From a virus, in IMG/VR virus record IMGVR_UViG_3300028610_000244, positions 33,869 through 97,868 of that record: a DNA stretch of 64,000 nt. One strand, written 5' to 3'. The first letter of the stretch is position 1, and each line of letters begins with the position of its first letter. The translations under genes were made by a program, and so were the position numbers. The notes under the pieces are model-generated. The model was not told the origin of the DNA, made no database searches, and worked only from the letters and a program-made list of their open reading frames with translations. Below are positions 38,783 to 48,717 of the stretch, piece after piece.

Positions 38783-41526
38783 GCGAAAACTATAACACCG
38801 AGAGCGTTAACTGAGCTGGTTGGGCTATCAATCGTTATAAACTCTTCATCCGACGAAGCCGCATCAAGATGTCTGAACTCGATGGTGTCTCCGGCAGTTA
38901 CGCCAACAAGGGTTCCACCCGTGCCGCCCGACGTGATGACCACTCCCCAGCCGCCGCCGTTGATCCTGGCCTCAACATCACCAGCAATGGAAGCGACCAG
39001 CGTGAATGTGTATGTGCCCGTGTCGGGAACCGATGTCCAAGCATTGCTGGCTGTCGAAGGACTCACGACGCCGAGCCAGAAGTCGTTATCGTAGGCCGAG
39101 GCCGTGACATCACATTCATGCACGACATCATAGCGAGCCACGTAGTCCACGGCACTGAATGTATGCCGTGTATCAACTGACAGTTTCAACGTAGCCGGAA
39201 GGCCGTCCAGGTAGCGGAGAATCTTCACGAATTCCATCGTGTAGGTTGCGGCACCGGCCGCGTTCCAGGGTGCCGTGTAAACCACTGAGGCACCGTCGTA
39301 CAGCTTCAACCTGTATCGGGTGTCGTTGTTCGCAGGGAAGCTCGCGTCGATTGTCTCGGCGTCTGTGTGGTTCTGCGACTCCTCATTAAGTATCCGGTAA
39401 TCACGACGGTTGTAATCCACGACGACGTCGCCAGTGATATCAACTGTCGTCGGATACTGAACTGTATTCCAATCAATGAATGTCGGTGGATAAGGTCTGC
39501 GGTCTCTGTAGTCCATGTCAACTTGGAGAACTGTCAGGCCGGCATCCACATCGGACACCTTATTACCTACTGCATCATAAGGCAATAGTTTCAGATCAAC
39601 ATTGTAGTCCGGATCAAAGACAGTGATAGTCAACCCGCCGCCATTATGCAGGAACCACGCCTTATCAGTGTCGGCATGGACTGCTTGTGCGGTGTCACAG
39701 AAGCCACGAAGACATCCGGTCAACCGCAACCCACCAGTGATCTCCGAAACATCTGTGCAAGCAATCATCTCGTCACCGATCATAAACATGTTCACTAGAT
39801 ACTCACCCACCTCGAACGCCGTGGTTGTGATGATCTCACTGAGATTCATATCTGTAAGGATGTCAATGGTCGTGTCATCCTGGTCGATGTTGCCACTGAG
39901 TGCTCCAGTGTACGTGAACCCGCCCACCGTGCCCGCACTATAGTAGTTTCCTGCTGGAGCACCGGCAGCGTTTCGCTGTCTGATCTCGTAACCAGTTTCG
40001 TCGCGGCCTTGCGATTCGCCGATACACCATATCTTACCCTCGGTGTAGGCGTCGTCTCGCCTACCGATTGCATACGGAGCCTCAAAGGCGAGCTGTTCCG
40101 CTGCCGGAAACGGAATAAGATTCTTATCCGGAGCAACCCACTTAGTTGTATCCTGATCCGCGAATGACGCTGCCCTCCAAGAGAATACATCTTGGACCGC
40201 GTCAATCAGCATTTCCGGCTTCTCGTGGTTGCCGGCATCTATCCGGGTAATTCGGAAAGGTATGTCCGTTACAACGAAATCCTCGAACGTCCAGGAAAAG
40301 AGAAAGACCTCTCCGACGTATGAATCCCAGAAGTCCCGGTTGGTCTTCATGCGAAGCTTCGCAAACGGATAACTGTTGGCTCTTATTTCTCGCCATGCAA
40401 GTTTATTGGCAAGGATGTCATCTCGTAGTGCCGGGTAGCTGAAAATCGCAGGCACTCTTCGACCTTGAATCTTCATGTTTGCCGAGTCGTGAGCCTGGGC
40501 GTAGCCGTCAGCGTAATTATTATCTCGCCGCTTGTAGAAGATGCGAACTACGTTTGTGGTCCCCTCCCAACCGGCTCGGGAGTATTCAACGACTTCATTT
40601 ACGTTCGAGGTATCCGCCGCCTTGAGCCCGATGAGCGAATAACCATCCCGCACAAGTACACACTTCCACTTGCCTGTTGCCGGGTCAATTCGGAAGTGAC
40701 AATCAGCTTGCTTCTCAATTTCTCTTATGATGTCTGTAGCATTTCTCTGAGCCGACAAGATGAGTGACATTCCGTTGCCTTCGGTCTTCAATGTGTCCGC
40801 CTGGGTCTGCCAATCAGTTATGTCGATATCACTGTCCGGATAGCCATAGCCCCAGCCTTCGTCCGTGAATATCTCGTGAGCCATGTGCATCGGATTGCAG
40901 TCAGCACCGTTCACGACTTCGTCACCGCCGCCAAGCCCAGTAGGGATACGTTCGATCTCGAAACTCCATGCCTTGACACTTGTTGTTTCACCGACGAAGC
41001 CGCCTTCCCAAACGCCGTGGCATAGGCCACGATATGCGGGACATGGATTCTGATGCAGCTCAAGGTAGGGACTCTTGGCCTGCGTCTTGGAGCCAGTGAA
41101 GAATGAGAATGTTCCCTTGAGGTTCTTGGCATCAATACTTATCGAACCATCAGTGCTTTGCGTGCCGGACCATACCAGCTCATCACCGACGTAGATTGCT
41201 TTGAGAGTCGCGGGTCCGTGGCAGATTCCCATTTGGAAACCGACGTAGTATTGGTGGCCCACGGTGATCCTTTTGGTGTTGAATAAACTTGTTGAGATTC
41301 TCTCGCGGATCGGAACAGTCTTGAGATCACCATACCAAATCACGTTAGGGCCTTTCACCAGATCAGTGCCCCAATGCAGCGGAATGATCCTGCCCTCAGT
41401 TGCAGTCGGGAAGTTGAAATCATTCAGATTCCTCGGCCGAGCATCTTCAACCTCCGGCTTTGGTGTCAGCATTTGACTAAGAGCAAACGTGACCGCCCAT
41501 AGAATAAGTGTGAGAAAGAAAGCCAT
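38779..41526 (-). CDS. Tail-tip / central tail-hub protein, 915 aa
   Basis: Starts with a hydrophobic segment (FFLTLILWAVTFALSQML), then TEGRIIPLHWGTDLVKGPNVIW, typical of the large tail-tip proteins of siphophages (lambda J or GTA-hub analogues). The middle has DWQTQADTL and ADCHFRIDPATGKWKCVLVRDGY. Several fibronectin-like beta domains fill the C-terminus. Predicted to cap the tail, contact the host surface and connect to fibres. Start overlaps the stop of the DUF2163-like gene region (TAATAATG); an upstream extension of 36 codons is less likely. Confidence 0.82.
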   Translation of the reverse strand: MAFFLTLILWAVTFALSQMLTPKPEVEDARPRNLNDFNFPTATEGRIIPLHWGTDLVKGPNVIWYGDLKTVPIRERISTSLFNTKRITVGHQYYVGFQMGICHGPATLKAIYVGDELVWSGTQSTDGSISIDAKNLKGTFSFFTGSKTQAKSPYLELHQNPCPAYRGLCHGVWEGGFVGETTSVKAWSFEIERIPTGLGGGDEVVNGADCNPMHMAHEIFTDEGWGYGYPDSDIDITDWQTQADTLKTEGNGMSLILSAQRNATDIIREIEKQADCHFRIDPATGKWKCVLVRDGYSLIGLKAADTSNVNEVVEYSRAGWEGTTNVVRIFYKRRDNNYADGYAQAHDSANMKIQGRRVPAIFSYPALRDDILANKLAWREIRANSYPFAKLRMKTNRDFWDSYVGEVFLFSWTFEDFVVTDIPFRITRIDAGNHEKPEMLIDAVQDVFSWRAASFADQDTTKWVAPDKNLIPFPAAEQLAFEAPYAIGRRDDAYTEGKIWCIGESQGRDETGYEIRQRNAAGAPAGNYYSAGTVGGFTYTGALSGNIDQDDTTIDILTDMNLSEIITTTAFEVGEYLVNMFMIGDEMIACTDVSEITGGLRLTGCLRGFCDTAQAVHADTDKAWFLHNGGGLTITVFDPDYNVDLKLLPYDAVGNKVSDVDAGLTVLQVDMDYRDRRPYPPTFIDWNTVQYPTTVDITGDVVVDYNRRDYRILNEESQNHTDAETIDASFPANNDTRYRLKLYDGASVVYTAPWNAAGAATYTMEFVKILRYLDGLPATLKLSVDTRHTFSAVDYVARYDVVHECDVTASAYDNDFWLGVVSPSTASNAWTSVPDTGTYTFTLVASIAGDVEARINGGGWGVVITSGGTGGTLVGVTAGDTIEFRHLDAASSDEEFITIDSPTSSVNALGVIVFA

Positions 41527-41528
41527 TA

Positions 41529-42326
41529 TTAGAGCCCTGTAATAAAGATATTTTTTGTCGGCACAAACGGACAGCCGCCGAAGTTGATTTCGTTGGCGAA
41601 CTTTGCCAGACAGGTAGCTATGCTGTGATCGCAACCCGCGAACACCGAGACGTCCTCCGTCAATACCGATTCATGGAATGGCAGCACCAAAGTCAGGTCA
41701 TCTCCAGCTTGGTCAAGGATGAGCCTGTAGTCCAGCACGCCGAAAGAGACATACCCACCTGTAGACCAGCCGGTGCCCTTAGCCGTTTCTAGGCCAGTGA
41801 TTGTCACCACATTATCCACGATAGCCGAGACCGGGCCTATGTATGTGAACAGTCCGGCAGAAACTTTGCAGTCCGGATCGAAGAGCACGTTGTTACATGC
41901 AGCCTGAAATGTTCGCTCCGGTATCTCTTTGTCAAATGCGTCATTGATTGGAACAAGTGATAGGGCTGACATCGAGGCGTTCTGCGTGAACGCTACTGAT
42001 CGAACCACACCTTTATAGATCACACGGACGTCGGATGGTTCGAGCCGCTGGTAACTCTGGATCGTCAGGGACGCAGTCTGGCCTGGAGCGATTGTTGCAA
42101 ACTTTAGCGTGAATGGATGCGACCCAGGTAATTTAATCTCCAGATACTCCTGTCCGGTTGAGATGGAGCCCCTGGAGATTGAGGTACGGTCGTACTCATC
42201 ACCTAGATAAGTGACAAAGGGTTCAACCGAGTCGTGCATCCGATAGATGGTGGAGCCCATCGCCAACGTATATATCTCAATTGTGCTACCAGCTTCTTGT
42301 GAAGTTTCATGGTCTTCAAACGCCAT
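41529..42326 (-). CDS. Tail protein of DUF2163/phage_BR0599 type, 265 aa
   Basis: C-terminal AGCDHSIATCLAKFANEINF and the following GGCPFVPTKNIF match the phage_BR0599 signature found in baseplate/tail-hub proteins that lie between distal tail and tail-tip proteins. The N-terminal part is a beta barrel (DUF2163-like). Order (fibre-like, this, tail-tip) agrees with siphophage tail assembly. The paired Cys may form a metal or redox site. Confidence 0.82.
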   Translation of the reverse strand: MAFEDHETSQEAGSTIEIYTLAMGSTIYRMHDSVEPFVTYLGDEYDRTSISRGSISTGQEYLEIKLPGSHPFTLKFATIAPGQTASLTIQSYQRLEPSDVRVIYKGVVRSVAFTQNASMSALSLVPINDAFDKEIPERTFQAACNNVLFDPDCKVSAGLFTYIGPVSAIVDNVVTITGLETAKGTGWSTGGYVSFGVLDYRLILDQAGDDLTLVLPFHESVLTEDVSVFAGCDHSIATCLAKFANEINFGGCPFVPTKNIFITGL

Positions 42327-44249
42327 CTAATTATCGACCTCCTTAGTAGGCACAATACACTCTGATTGTCCAAGTGCATTATAATGTATAATGACGATGT
42401 CGTCAACATCTAATCTGATTTTTTCCAAATATTCTATCCGCTCGATATCCTCGGGCTCGTACTCGGCAGGCCACGCCAAGTCCAACGTGAGCTGTTCCTG
42501 GGTCTCGCTGACCTCAGCACTGTTCTGAATCTCTCTAACCAGGATCGACCCATCCGTGAAGTGGATTCGGATGAACTGCTTCGGCCACCGCTGATACGCA
42601 TTGACCGTGTAGCCAATGTTATCCATGTTCAGGACGAAGGTGCCGGACAGCATTGTATCCGTGACGACAATGTCCTTCCAGAACGTCGGGATGTAGAAGC
42701 TGACCTGCTTACCCTTGAGGAAGTGGAGAAGCTGCCTGAGTTCCCACAGCTCTTGTCTGGTATTCGTCTTCCAGCCTTTCTTACTGTATCGTTTGTTATG
42801 GTCCCAGGCCGACGTTGGGGTCCGAAGCCCAGTAAGGTTGTCGATGACGAAGACTTTGGTCTTGAGTGCCTCTGCAAGCTGTCCGCCTGCGATCATGTTG
42901 GGTCCATCCATGAACGGCTTGCCATCGTATGCGTTCCAGGCTGAGTCATCAGCTATGTCATTGACTTCCGGATCGACATGGATTCGCAGATTGAAATATT
43001 CCTGGTTGACAGTATACTTGAGAGCCGCAGACGAAGCCTCGATGTGTGCCGTAAGCAGTGGCATCACCTGCACGTTATTCGCGTAGTTGTAAGTCAAACC
43101 AGAATCGAATGTGAGTGACGTCGAAGTCATTGATTCGATCTTTAGTGCATCGAAAAAGTTTTCATCCTGCAATACAACCGCATAGCCACCAACGTAGAAA
43201 TTCGCGTAGTCAGTTGTGTTGACGTTAACAGTCACGGCATCTATTACATGAGCCCCGTCCAAGTATGCCGGCTCATGCCATGCCGGGTACGCTACGATCT
43301 TGGCTTGGCGGTCAAACAGAATCATCTCTATCTTTTTCTGACCGGCCTTATATGTGGCCTCGAACATTCCGCGAGGATACTGGCGGTTTGCGATCCGCTG
43401 CTCGGAGCCGTCCACGGCCTCGATGACTTTTGTGTCAAAGATCAAGTGCTCGCGGAGCGGCGACTCCGGTCGAATCGGGAACATAACAATTCTTGATCCA
43501 GTGAAGTATAAGGTGTAGACCTCGCCGGTCGATAGCGTCAATGTGTATGTTCCATTGATTGTCAAGTCGCCAGTACGCCTTATCAGAACAGAGAAGATAA
43601 GGCCGTCTTGCGAGGCAATGTTAAACGGTGCGGCCGGGACACCGGATACTTCGATGCCGCTGCCAAGATTGTCAACGATTGATGCAACAGTAATGCTGTT
43701 CTCTCTATCCGCGTTGTATAGTTCACATGTCACTGTCTGGTCAGAAACGATATTACCCAAGTCCTGCACCAGCCGAGGTAATAGGTGGGCTATCTCGTGC
43801 CAAGGTATTTCGTGGCTGTTAATCTTCCCGGCTCCGGCGTGTAGGTTCGCATCGACAGCCGAGGCTTCGAGCTGCTCAAAGACCCCAACGCCCAGGGGCG
43901 GCAACATTATAGCGGGGGCGACCTCATTCCAGTTACCAGCCGAGCCTTGATCGCTGCCAGGGTCTTGTCCTGGGACGATGAACGTCAGCGGCAGCGTAAT
44001 GATATTAGCCAAATTGAATGCGTTGGTGGAGGAGGGAGTGACATCCAATGAACCCGCACCTTCAATTGTGGGCTCTGTGTTCTGTTGGATCGTCAAGTCC
44101 GAGACATCCACTGAGCCCGCACCGGCGATGACAATATCCGTGGCCTCAAACGACGGCGGGTCAGTCTGGCTGGCTCCCATGTTGTGCCGGTAGAGGGTGT
44201 CGGGGGCATCACTCTGAAAGGCCCCCATGTTTTGTTTGTAGTCAGCCAT
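42327..44249 (-). CDS. Distal tail/minor tail protein, 640 aa
   Basis: N-terminus has two copies of a short motif, QNMGAFQSDAP and HNMGASQTDPP, then two GAGS(V/L)DV repeats. The C-terminal 250 residues (ELWELRQLLHFLKGKQVSFYIPTFWKDI) look like phage tail proteins found next to DUF2163/BR0599 proteins. Forms part of the tail tip; its N-terminal repeats may bind the fibres. No enzymatic motif seen. Confidence 0.72.
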   Translation of the reverse strand: MADYKQNMGAFQSDAPDTLYRHNMGASQTDPPSFEATDIVIAGAGSVDVSDLTIQQNTEPTIEGAGSLDVTPSSTNAFNLANIITLPLTFIVPGQDPGSDQGSAGNWNEVAPAIMLPPLGVGVFEQLEASAVDANLHAGAGKINSHEIPWHEIAHLLPRLVQDLGNIVSDQTVTCELYNADRENSITVASIVDNLGSGIEVSGVPAAPFNIASQDGLIFSVLIRRTGDLTINGTYTLTLSTGEVYTLYFTGSRIVMFPIRPESPLREHLIFDTKVIEAVDGSEQRIANRQYPRGMFEATYKAGQKKIEMILFDRQAKIVAYPAWHEPAYLDGAHVIDAVTVNVNTTDYANFYVGGYAVVLQDENFFDALKIESMTSTSLTFDSGLTYNYANNVQVMPLLTAHIEASSAALKYTVNQEYFNLRIHVDPEVNDIADDSAWNAYDGKPFMDGPNMIAGGQLAEALKTKVFVIDNLTGLRTPTSAWDHNKRYSKKGWKTNTRQELWELRQLLHFLKGKQVSFYIPTFWKDIVVTDTMLSGTFVLNMDNIGYTVNAYQRWPKQFIRIHFTDGSILVREIQNSAEVSETQEQLTLDLAWPAEYEPEDIERIEYLEKIRLDVDDIVIIHYNALGQSECIVPTKEVDN

Positions 44250-45506
44250 TTACGGGAGTCCCACTTCTGCACCTAATTTAATCCCTGTGTTGAACGCCGG
44301 GCTACTTGCATCCAGTGTAAAATCCTGATTGGCTGGATCAACAAGTAACGGATTCGAGCTGATGTCACTATCACCGGCCACAACACCACCAGTTCGGTCG
44401 CCGGTGTTATTGTAGAGACAGTTATTGTCGCTGTACACTTGCTCATTGCCGTTAATGCCTGTCGTGCATGTGTGGATGATTGAGTTCACTACAGAACAGT
44501 AGAACGTACCCAGGAGAATCCCGGTCCCACAATTATAAACCGTAGTGTTCGCAACTCGTCCACCGATATAGACTGAAATACCTTGGGTGGTGCAGGTATC
44601 AATGATGCAGTTCTCAATTATCAAGCAGTCTGCGTTGGAGCTTGTGTAGACAATCCCGTATTTGGAATCATGGACATAACACCACTCTGCCATACAGCCC
44701 TCTTTCGATATCTGTAGGCCGTATCCATCTGTGGCTTCGTACTCGCATTGAAACGCTCGGCCGTGATTGCCCTGCATCCTGTGAGCATAAGCATTGGTGA
44801 AGCCAGACCTTTGAACCTTGCAGTTACGTATCACAAAGAACACACCTGTGTTTGCCAGCGTATTGATGGAGCTGCTGGAATAAGTGCTGTCCATCCGCAG
44901 ATGTTCCATCTGACCATAGCTTCCGCTCCAGTTGATATAGGAGACGTTGTTGCCTGTCTGGAGGTATGGTCTGTTGGTTCCTGTCGGCCGGTCCCCGCGA
45001 GTGGTGTTGTAGCCCTTCATCCTCTGATAGGCGGCGGAGATGGTGTTGGCACCACTTGTTCCAAAGGCCGTATAGGTGCCAGCCTCAACGTGGGTGATGT
45101 CATAGCTACCCTTGTTGGTTGTGTTGAAGAACGTGCCTATCTTCGTTGAATCAAATTTCCAGGCTCCGCCTACGTTGCCTGTTCCACCTGAGCCAGATAC
45201 TCCAGCGTTCCTATCAACAGTAATATTGTTGGTGTCGGTGTAGCCGGTTATCTGGTAGTAGCCTTCCGTGATGCCTGAGCCGCCGCCGAGATAAATGACG
45301 TTGCCCTCCATCGCAGCCGTGAACCCACCTGTAACGGAACTCACAGCACCAGCAGCAGCCGTCACTATGTCAGTCAATGCCAACTGTGCAGAAGCCTGCT
45401 GGCTATAATCAACTGACGTGCCTGGGTTAAGGTCTTTGAACCCACCGCCATTGGTGCCTGAGCCGGTGGTTCTGATTTCCCAATCTGTATTTGCTGAAAT
45501 AGCCAT
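44250..45506 (-). CDS. Right-handed beta-helix protein, 418 aa
   Basis: Residues about 190-380 show irregular 20-25-residue coils (IRNCKVQRSGF, CEYEATDGYGLQISKEGC, ENCIIDTCTTQGISV, VNSIIHTCTTGING), as in pectate-lyase-like parallel beta-helices. The end SSNPLLVDPANQDFTLDASSPAFNTG is typical of such surface proteins. Could be a tailspike or a glycan-binding virion protein; no catalytic residues can be assigned. Confidence 0.78.
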   Translation of the reverse strand: MAISANTDWEIRTTGSGTNGGGFKDLNPGTSVDYSQQASAQLALTDIVTAAAGAVSSVTGGFTAAMEGNVIYLGGGSGITEGYYQITGYTDTNNITVDRNAGVSGSGGTGNVGGAWKFDSTKIGTFFNTTNKGSYDITHVEAGTYTAFGTSGANTISAAYQRMKGYNTTRGDRPTGTNRPYLQTGNNVSYINWSGSYGQMEHLRMDSTYSSSSINTLANTGVFFVIRNCKVQRSGFTNAYAHRMQGNHGRAFQCEYEATDGYGLQISKEGCMAEWCYVHDSKYGIVYTSSNADCLIIENCIIDTCTTQGISVYIGGRVANTTVYNCGTGILLGTFYCSVVNSIIHTCTTGINGNEQVYSDNNCLYNNTGDRTGGVVAGDSDISSNPLLVDPANQDFTLDASSPAFNTGIKLGAEVGLP

Positions 45507-45518
45507 GTTCGCTTCCCA

Positions 45519-45905
45519 TCAGTCGAGTCTAACAATACATTTATCAATCGCAATGATAATTTGCGTGCCGTTGATAACTGAGATATCGTCAAGGCCCAGA
45601 GATGCTAGTGTCACGTAGCCGAGGAAGTTGCCGGCCGTCAGGGCGTCGAAGAGTCCTATCACTGCACAGGTGCCTTGTGCTCCCGTAGACTGTGGGAACG
45701 TAATGGCGACATCATTTTTGACTTCCTGCACATCGACGCCAACCGAGGTCAACGTATACGCACCGTAAGCCTTGCGGGCATAGCCGAAACCTGACAGCTC
45801 AGTCATGCTGGCTTCAACAGCCGATGAGCCGTAGCCGACATACACAGTGTAAGTGGAGAACAAGTGAGCCAGCAACGCATTTTCAGAAAAATTAGAAAAA
45901 CTCAT
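45519..45905 (-). CDS. Gp80-like tail protein, 128 aa
   Basis: MSFSNFSENALLAHLFSTYTVYVGYGSS ... GFGYAR matches the short phage tail/fibre family related to mycobacteriophage gp80 (conserved NA(L/I)L.H.F at the start and GY.R after). Usually found with tail fibre genes. Probably a small virion or fibre-attachment protein. 1-nt overlap with the upstream gene. Confidence 0.72.
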   Translation of the reverse strand: MSFSNFSENALLAHLFSTYTVYVGYGSSAVEASMTELSGFGYARKAYGAYTLTSVGVDVQEVKNDVAITFPQSTGAQGTCAVIGLFDALTAGNFLGYVTLASLGLDDISVINGTQIIIAIDKCIVRLD

Positions 45906-46942
45906 TAAACCACCTTCTTGTAAATTAAGCCACTGTTTTCGCTTTCCTGGTTGATCCCACCGATGTTGGATTTACGCACGGTCGGAAACGCTATCCAAGT
46001 ATCGGCCCCAACCGTCAGCTCCTGAGCAGGATCAATTCCGTGTAAATGAATGTGGCCGATATTGTGCATTCGACCGAGATAGTACCAGCCGTCATCCCCG
46101 CCATCGGCATCCATGTAGAATACCTCGTGAGGGATGATTGGGATGAAACCATTTGACAAGTCGGGAAGAAAGGCTCCGAACTGTGCAAGTGCAGCACCCT
46201 TACGGCAACCGCCGCCGATGCGAATTCGATCAGTGCTTCCACGATCTTGCCCCACATCCGCATCATCCGTTTGGTAGTCTACGCTATGTCCCCACCTACC
46301 ACCTGCCGGTTGGTTGGGTAGGCCCTCACAATGAAGTGTTCCACCTGAGTCAGTGTTGTAGGTTCCATAGTATGTGGTGCCGGGAACCAGGGCTCCATCC
46401 ATCAGAACCGTATGGCCGTTATGACTTGGGAGAGGATAGGCTCCGAACGCAGTAAAGCCTGCCCAGTTCCAGAGGTGTCCGGCACACCATGCTCCACCTG
46501 TCCACGTTCCTTCCTTGTCGATCTTTCCGAACCCGAAGTGTCGGTAAAGCCCAGGAGAGAACTCAAGCACGACAAAGATGTTGTGTGGGTTCGTGTAGGC
46601 GAAGAAGTGATACGCCGTGTACGATCCGGCCCCGATCCTGGAAACCTGTCGGCCTCGGTCCGGAAAGGCATCGAAATCGCTATTCCCGTTACCGCTGTCG
46701 TCTGCCTGATTCCACGGCTCTTCGTCATTGGCTCCCGAGTAGCCCAACGCCTGAAACATTCCGATCTGATCGACACCGTCCCACATGAATGAGACATAGA
46801 CGTTATCCGCTGATCGACTCAGTGACAGATGTTTGTTGGCTCCGCTGTAGTAATCCTCAACGTAGCCATTCGCCTGAGCAAATGTAGAGAGCTTGCTCAG
46901 TAAATCTGTCTGGTCACTTGCTGTGCCTGTCTGATAGGCCAT
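45905..46942 (-). CDS. Virion protein with MAYQTGTASD tag, 345 aa
   Basis: N-terminus MAYQTGTASDQTDLLSKL resembles MAWFKGTATDYQDMMDII of the next gene upstream. The rest is rich in Gly, Trp and His (HFGFGKIDKEGTWTGGAWCAGHLWNW), beta-type. C-terminal part GADTWIAFPTVRKSNIGG. Looks like a surface virion protein; no enzymatic motif. Start at 46940-46942 after CAAGGAGAATTAAGC. Confidence 0.74.
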   Translation of the reverse strand: MAYQTGTASDQTDLLSKLSTFAQANGYVEDYYSGANKHLSLSRSADNVYVSFMWDGVDQIGMFQALGYSGANDEEPWNQADDSGNGNSDFDAFPDRGRQVSRIGAGSYTAYHFFAYTNPHNIFVVLEFSPGLYRHFGFGKIDKEGTWTGGAWCAGHLWNWAGFTAFGAYPLPSHNGHTVLMDGALVPGTTYYGTYNTDSGGTLHCEGLPNQPAGGRWGHSVDYQTDDADVGQDRGSTDRIRIGGGCRKGAALAQFGAFLPDLSNGFIPIIPHEVFYMDADGGDDGWYYLGRMHNIGHIHLHGIDPAQELTVGADTWIAFPTVRKSNIGGINQESENSGLIYKKVV

Positions 46943-46944
46943 GC

Positions 46945-48717
46945 TTAATTCTCCTTGAGGGCGAAGAAATAATTTCTGTTCGATTGACCGCAATTCTGGA
47001 AGCACTTATACACGTCGGTTCCAATATAGATTCGGTCCTCAGAGTTGATGGTTCCGTCTGGATTAAAACAGAAGACCCCACGCATACTGCCGAAAAGTCT
47101 TCGCTCACCGACATCGGATACTATCGTACACGGAACCAACATGAACTCGTCACTAACTCTTTTCAATTCATCCTGACCTGCTGGGATAATAGTCTTTACA
47201 TTGAACAGCTCACCCCAGTTATGGGTATCGACATACCAGGAGTTCGGTGCTGCCGGAGGATTATAATCTGTCCCCGCACATGGGGTGATCTGCACAACGT
47301 CATCAATATTAAGCAGGCTTGGGTTTCCACTAACTATTTCCCAATTGGCTACTTGTGTGAAGGTGCCGTCCGGCTTTCTTAACCAGCCGGGTCCACCATA
47401 GGTCGAAGACTCTGCCGTCCACACACCGGGATTATTCATCCCAGCAAAGTCGTTTCCGCCATAGGTGTATGGTGACTTCCTCGCTATGCAGCCAAGAATC
47501 AATTGAGGATATCCCCACTCATTTGCTGTTAAAAATCTATCCGGTGCTCCCAAATACATGTTGGGATAGACCGAGGCGACTTTGAACACAGCCGTGATTC
47601 TTTCATCATCTATACTCATCCAATAGTTGATGGTTGCCGGTGTACCTCCACCAGACAACGGGACATAGTTATCCTCCCGGTCGCTGTCAGCACTCACGGC
47701 TCCAGGCTGCTGATCCCACGGAGTCGAGACTGAGTTGAATCCTGAGAAACCATTGCACTGCAAGACATACGCTGTTTCCGGGCTCGTCTCTTTCACCGAC
47801 TTCCAGCCGATGTATTGGTCAGTGGTTGTATTGTGGATCATCAGGTATTTGTGTTCGAGCACAGTAGTGGCATACGTCATCGTCAACGTGAGGCCCGAGC
47901 CTGTGCCACCAGACGAGCTGGCCGGATTGCCGGGTGTCGTGATATACTCGCCACCTGTGTTGACTGTGACTGCACTCGGTACTCCACCAGATTCCGCTGT
48001 GATCTTGACCGTAGCTGCTTCCGTGAACGATCCACCGACGACTGTCACTATGTCGTTCAGCGTGTAGCCGGTGCCGGCCACTGCGATAGCTGCCACTGTA
48101 GCTTCCTCGGCCTCGTGGTCAACCTTCGCCTCCCAAGCCGTATCCACGTATGTCACCTCGAACTTGGCACCAGTGCCTGATCCACTTGACGTATTCTGGA
48201 GCACGGGATTACTCGCCTGTGACGTATAGACACCTGCGTCGGAAATATGGCTGGCAGTTATGATGCCGCTGCCCGCCGTGAATGTAAAGTCGATTGTACA
48301 GCCTGTCCCTGCTCCGTCTGACGTCGTCGCTACTGGGTTTGTCGGCTGAGCCGAAGCAACGCCTGGGTTTAGTATGAGGATCGTCGCCACGGCCGAACCT
48401 GAGAGCGTCAGCACCTCCAGGACCGGAGCCACATCATAGGTGCCTGTAGTGGGAACCAATGAGTCACCGATAACGTAGCCGGTGCCGCCAGCGTTCACGG
48501 CAGCAACCGTGATGTAGTCACCGGACGTAACACCTCGGACTTCAATTTCTGGCTCATGGTATTTGGTTCCACCTGCCAGCACGATTGTGTCACCGACAGC
48601 ATAATCAATACCACCATCATAGATGTCTGCGACAGAAATGTGGTCGTCCTTCGCCAGATTCTTTATGATATCCATCATGTCTTGATAGTCAGTTGCTGTT
48701 CCCTTAAACCAAGCCAT
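46945..48717 (-). CDS. Repetitive beta virion protein with MAWFKGTATD tag, 590 aa
   Basis: Shares its N-terminal tag with the 345-aa protein. Residues 20-290 contain about four Y.(V/L)(G/N)D.(V/I/L) repeats (GGIDYAVGDTIVLAGG, GGTGYVIGDSLVP, GTGYTLNDIVTVVGG) with interspersed GSGTG elements, a known beta-repeat of phage and bacterial surface proteins. Probably a long fibre or tail decoration. It is followed by C-terminal domains like those of the 345-aa protein (DVYKCFQNCGQSNRNYF). Confidence 0.75.
   Translation of the reverse strand: MAWFKGTATDYQDMMDIIKNLAKDDHISVADIYDGGIDYAVGDTIVLAGGTKYHEPEIEVRGVTSGDYITVAAVNAGGTGYVIGDSLVPTTGTYDVAPVLEVLTLSGSAVATILILNPGVASAQPTNPVATTSDGAGTGCTIDFTFTAGSGIITASHISDAGVYTSQASNPVLQNTSSGSGTGAKFEVTYVDTAWEAKVDHEAEEATVAAIAVAGTGYTLNDIVTVVGGSFTEAATVKITAESGGVPSAVTVNTGGEYITTPGNPASSSGGTGSGLTLTMTYATTVLEHKYLMIHNTTTDQYIGWKSVKETSPETAYVLQCNGFSGFNSVSTPWDQQPGAVSADSDREDNYVPLSGGGTPATINYWMSIDDERITAVFKVASVYPNMYLGAPDRFLTANEWGYPQLILGCIARKSPYTYGGNDFAGMNNPGVWTAESSTYGGPGWLRKPDGTFTQVANWEIVSGNPSLLNIDDVVQITPCAGTDYNPPAAPNSWYVDTHNWGELFNVKTIIPAGQDELKRVSDEFMLVPCTIVSDVGERRLFGSMRGVFCFNPDGTINSEDRIYIGTDVYKCFQNCGQSNRNYFFALKEN

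Noticed and set aside
44250-48717. Possible diversity-generating retroelement targets among the fibre-like proteins
   Set aside because: No reverse transcriptase, template repeat or A-to-N type duplicate was found in the window.
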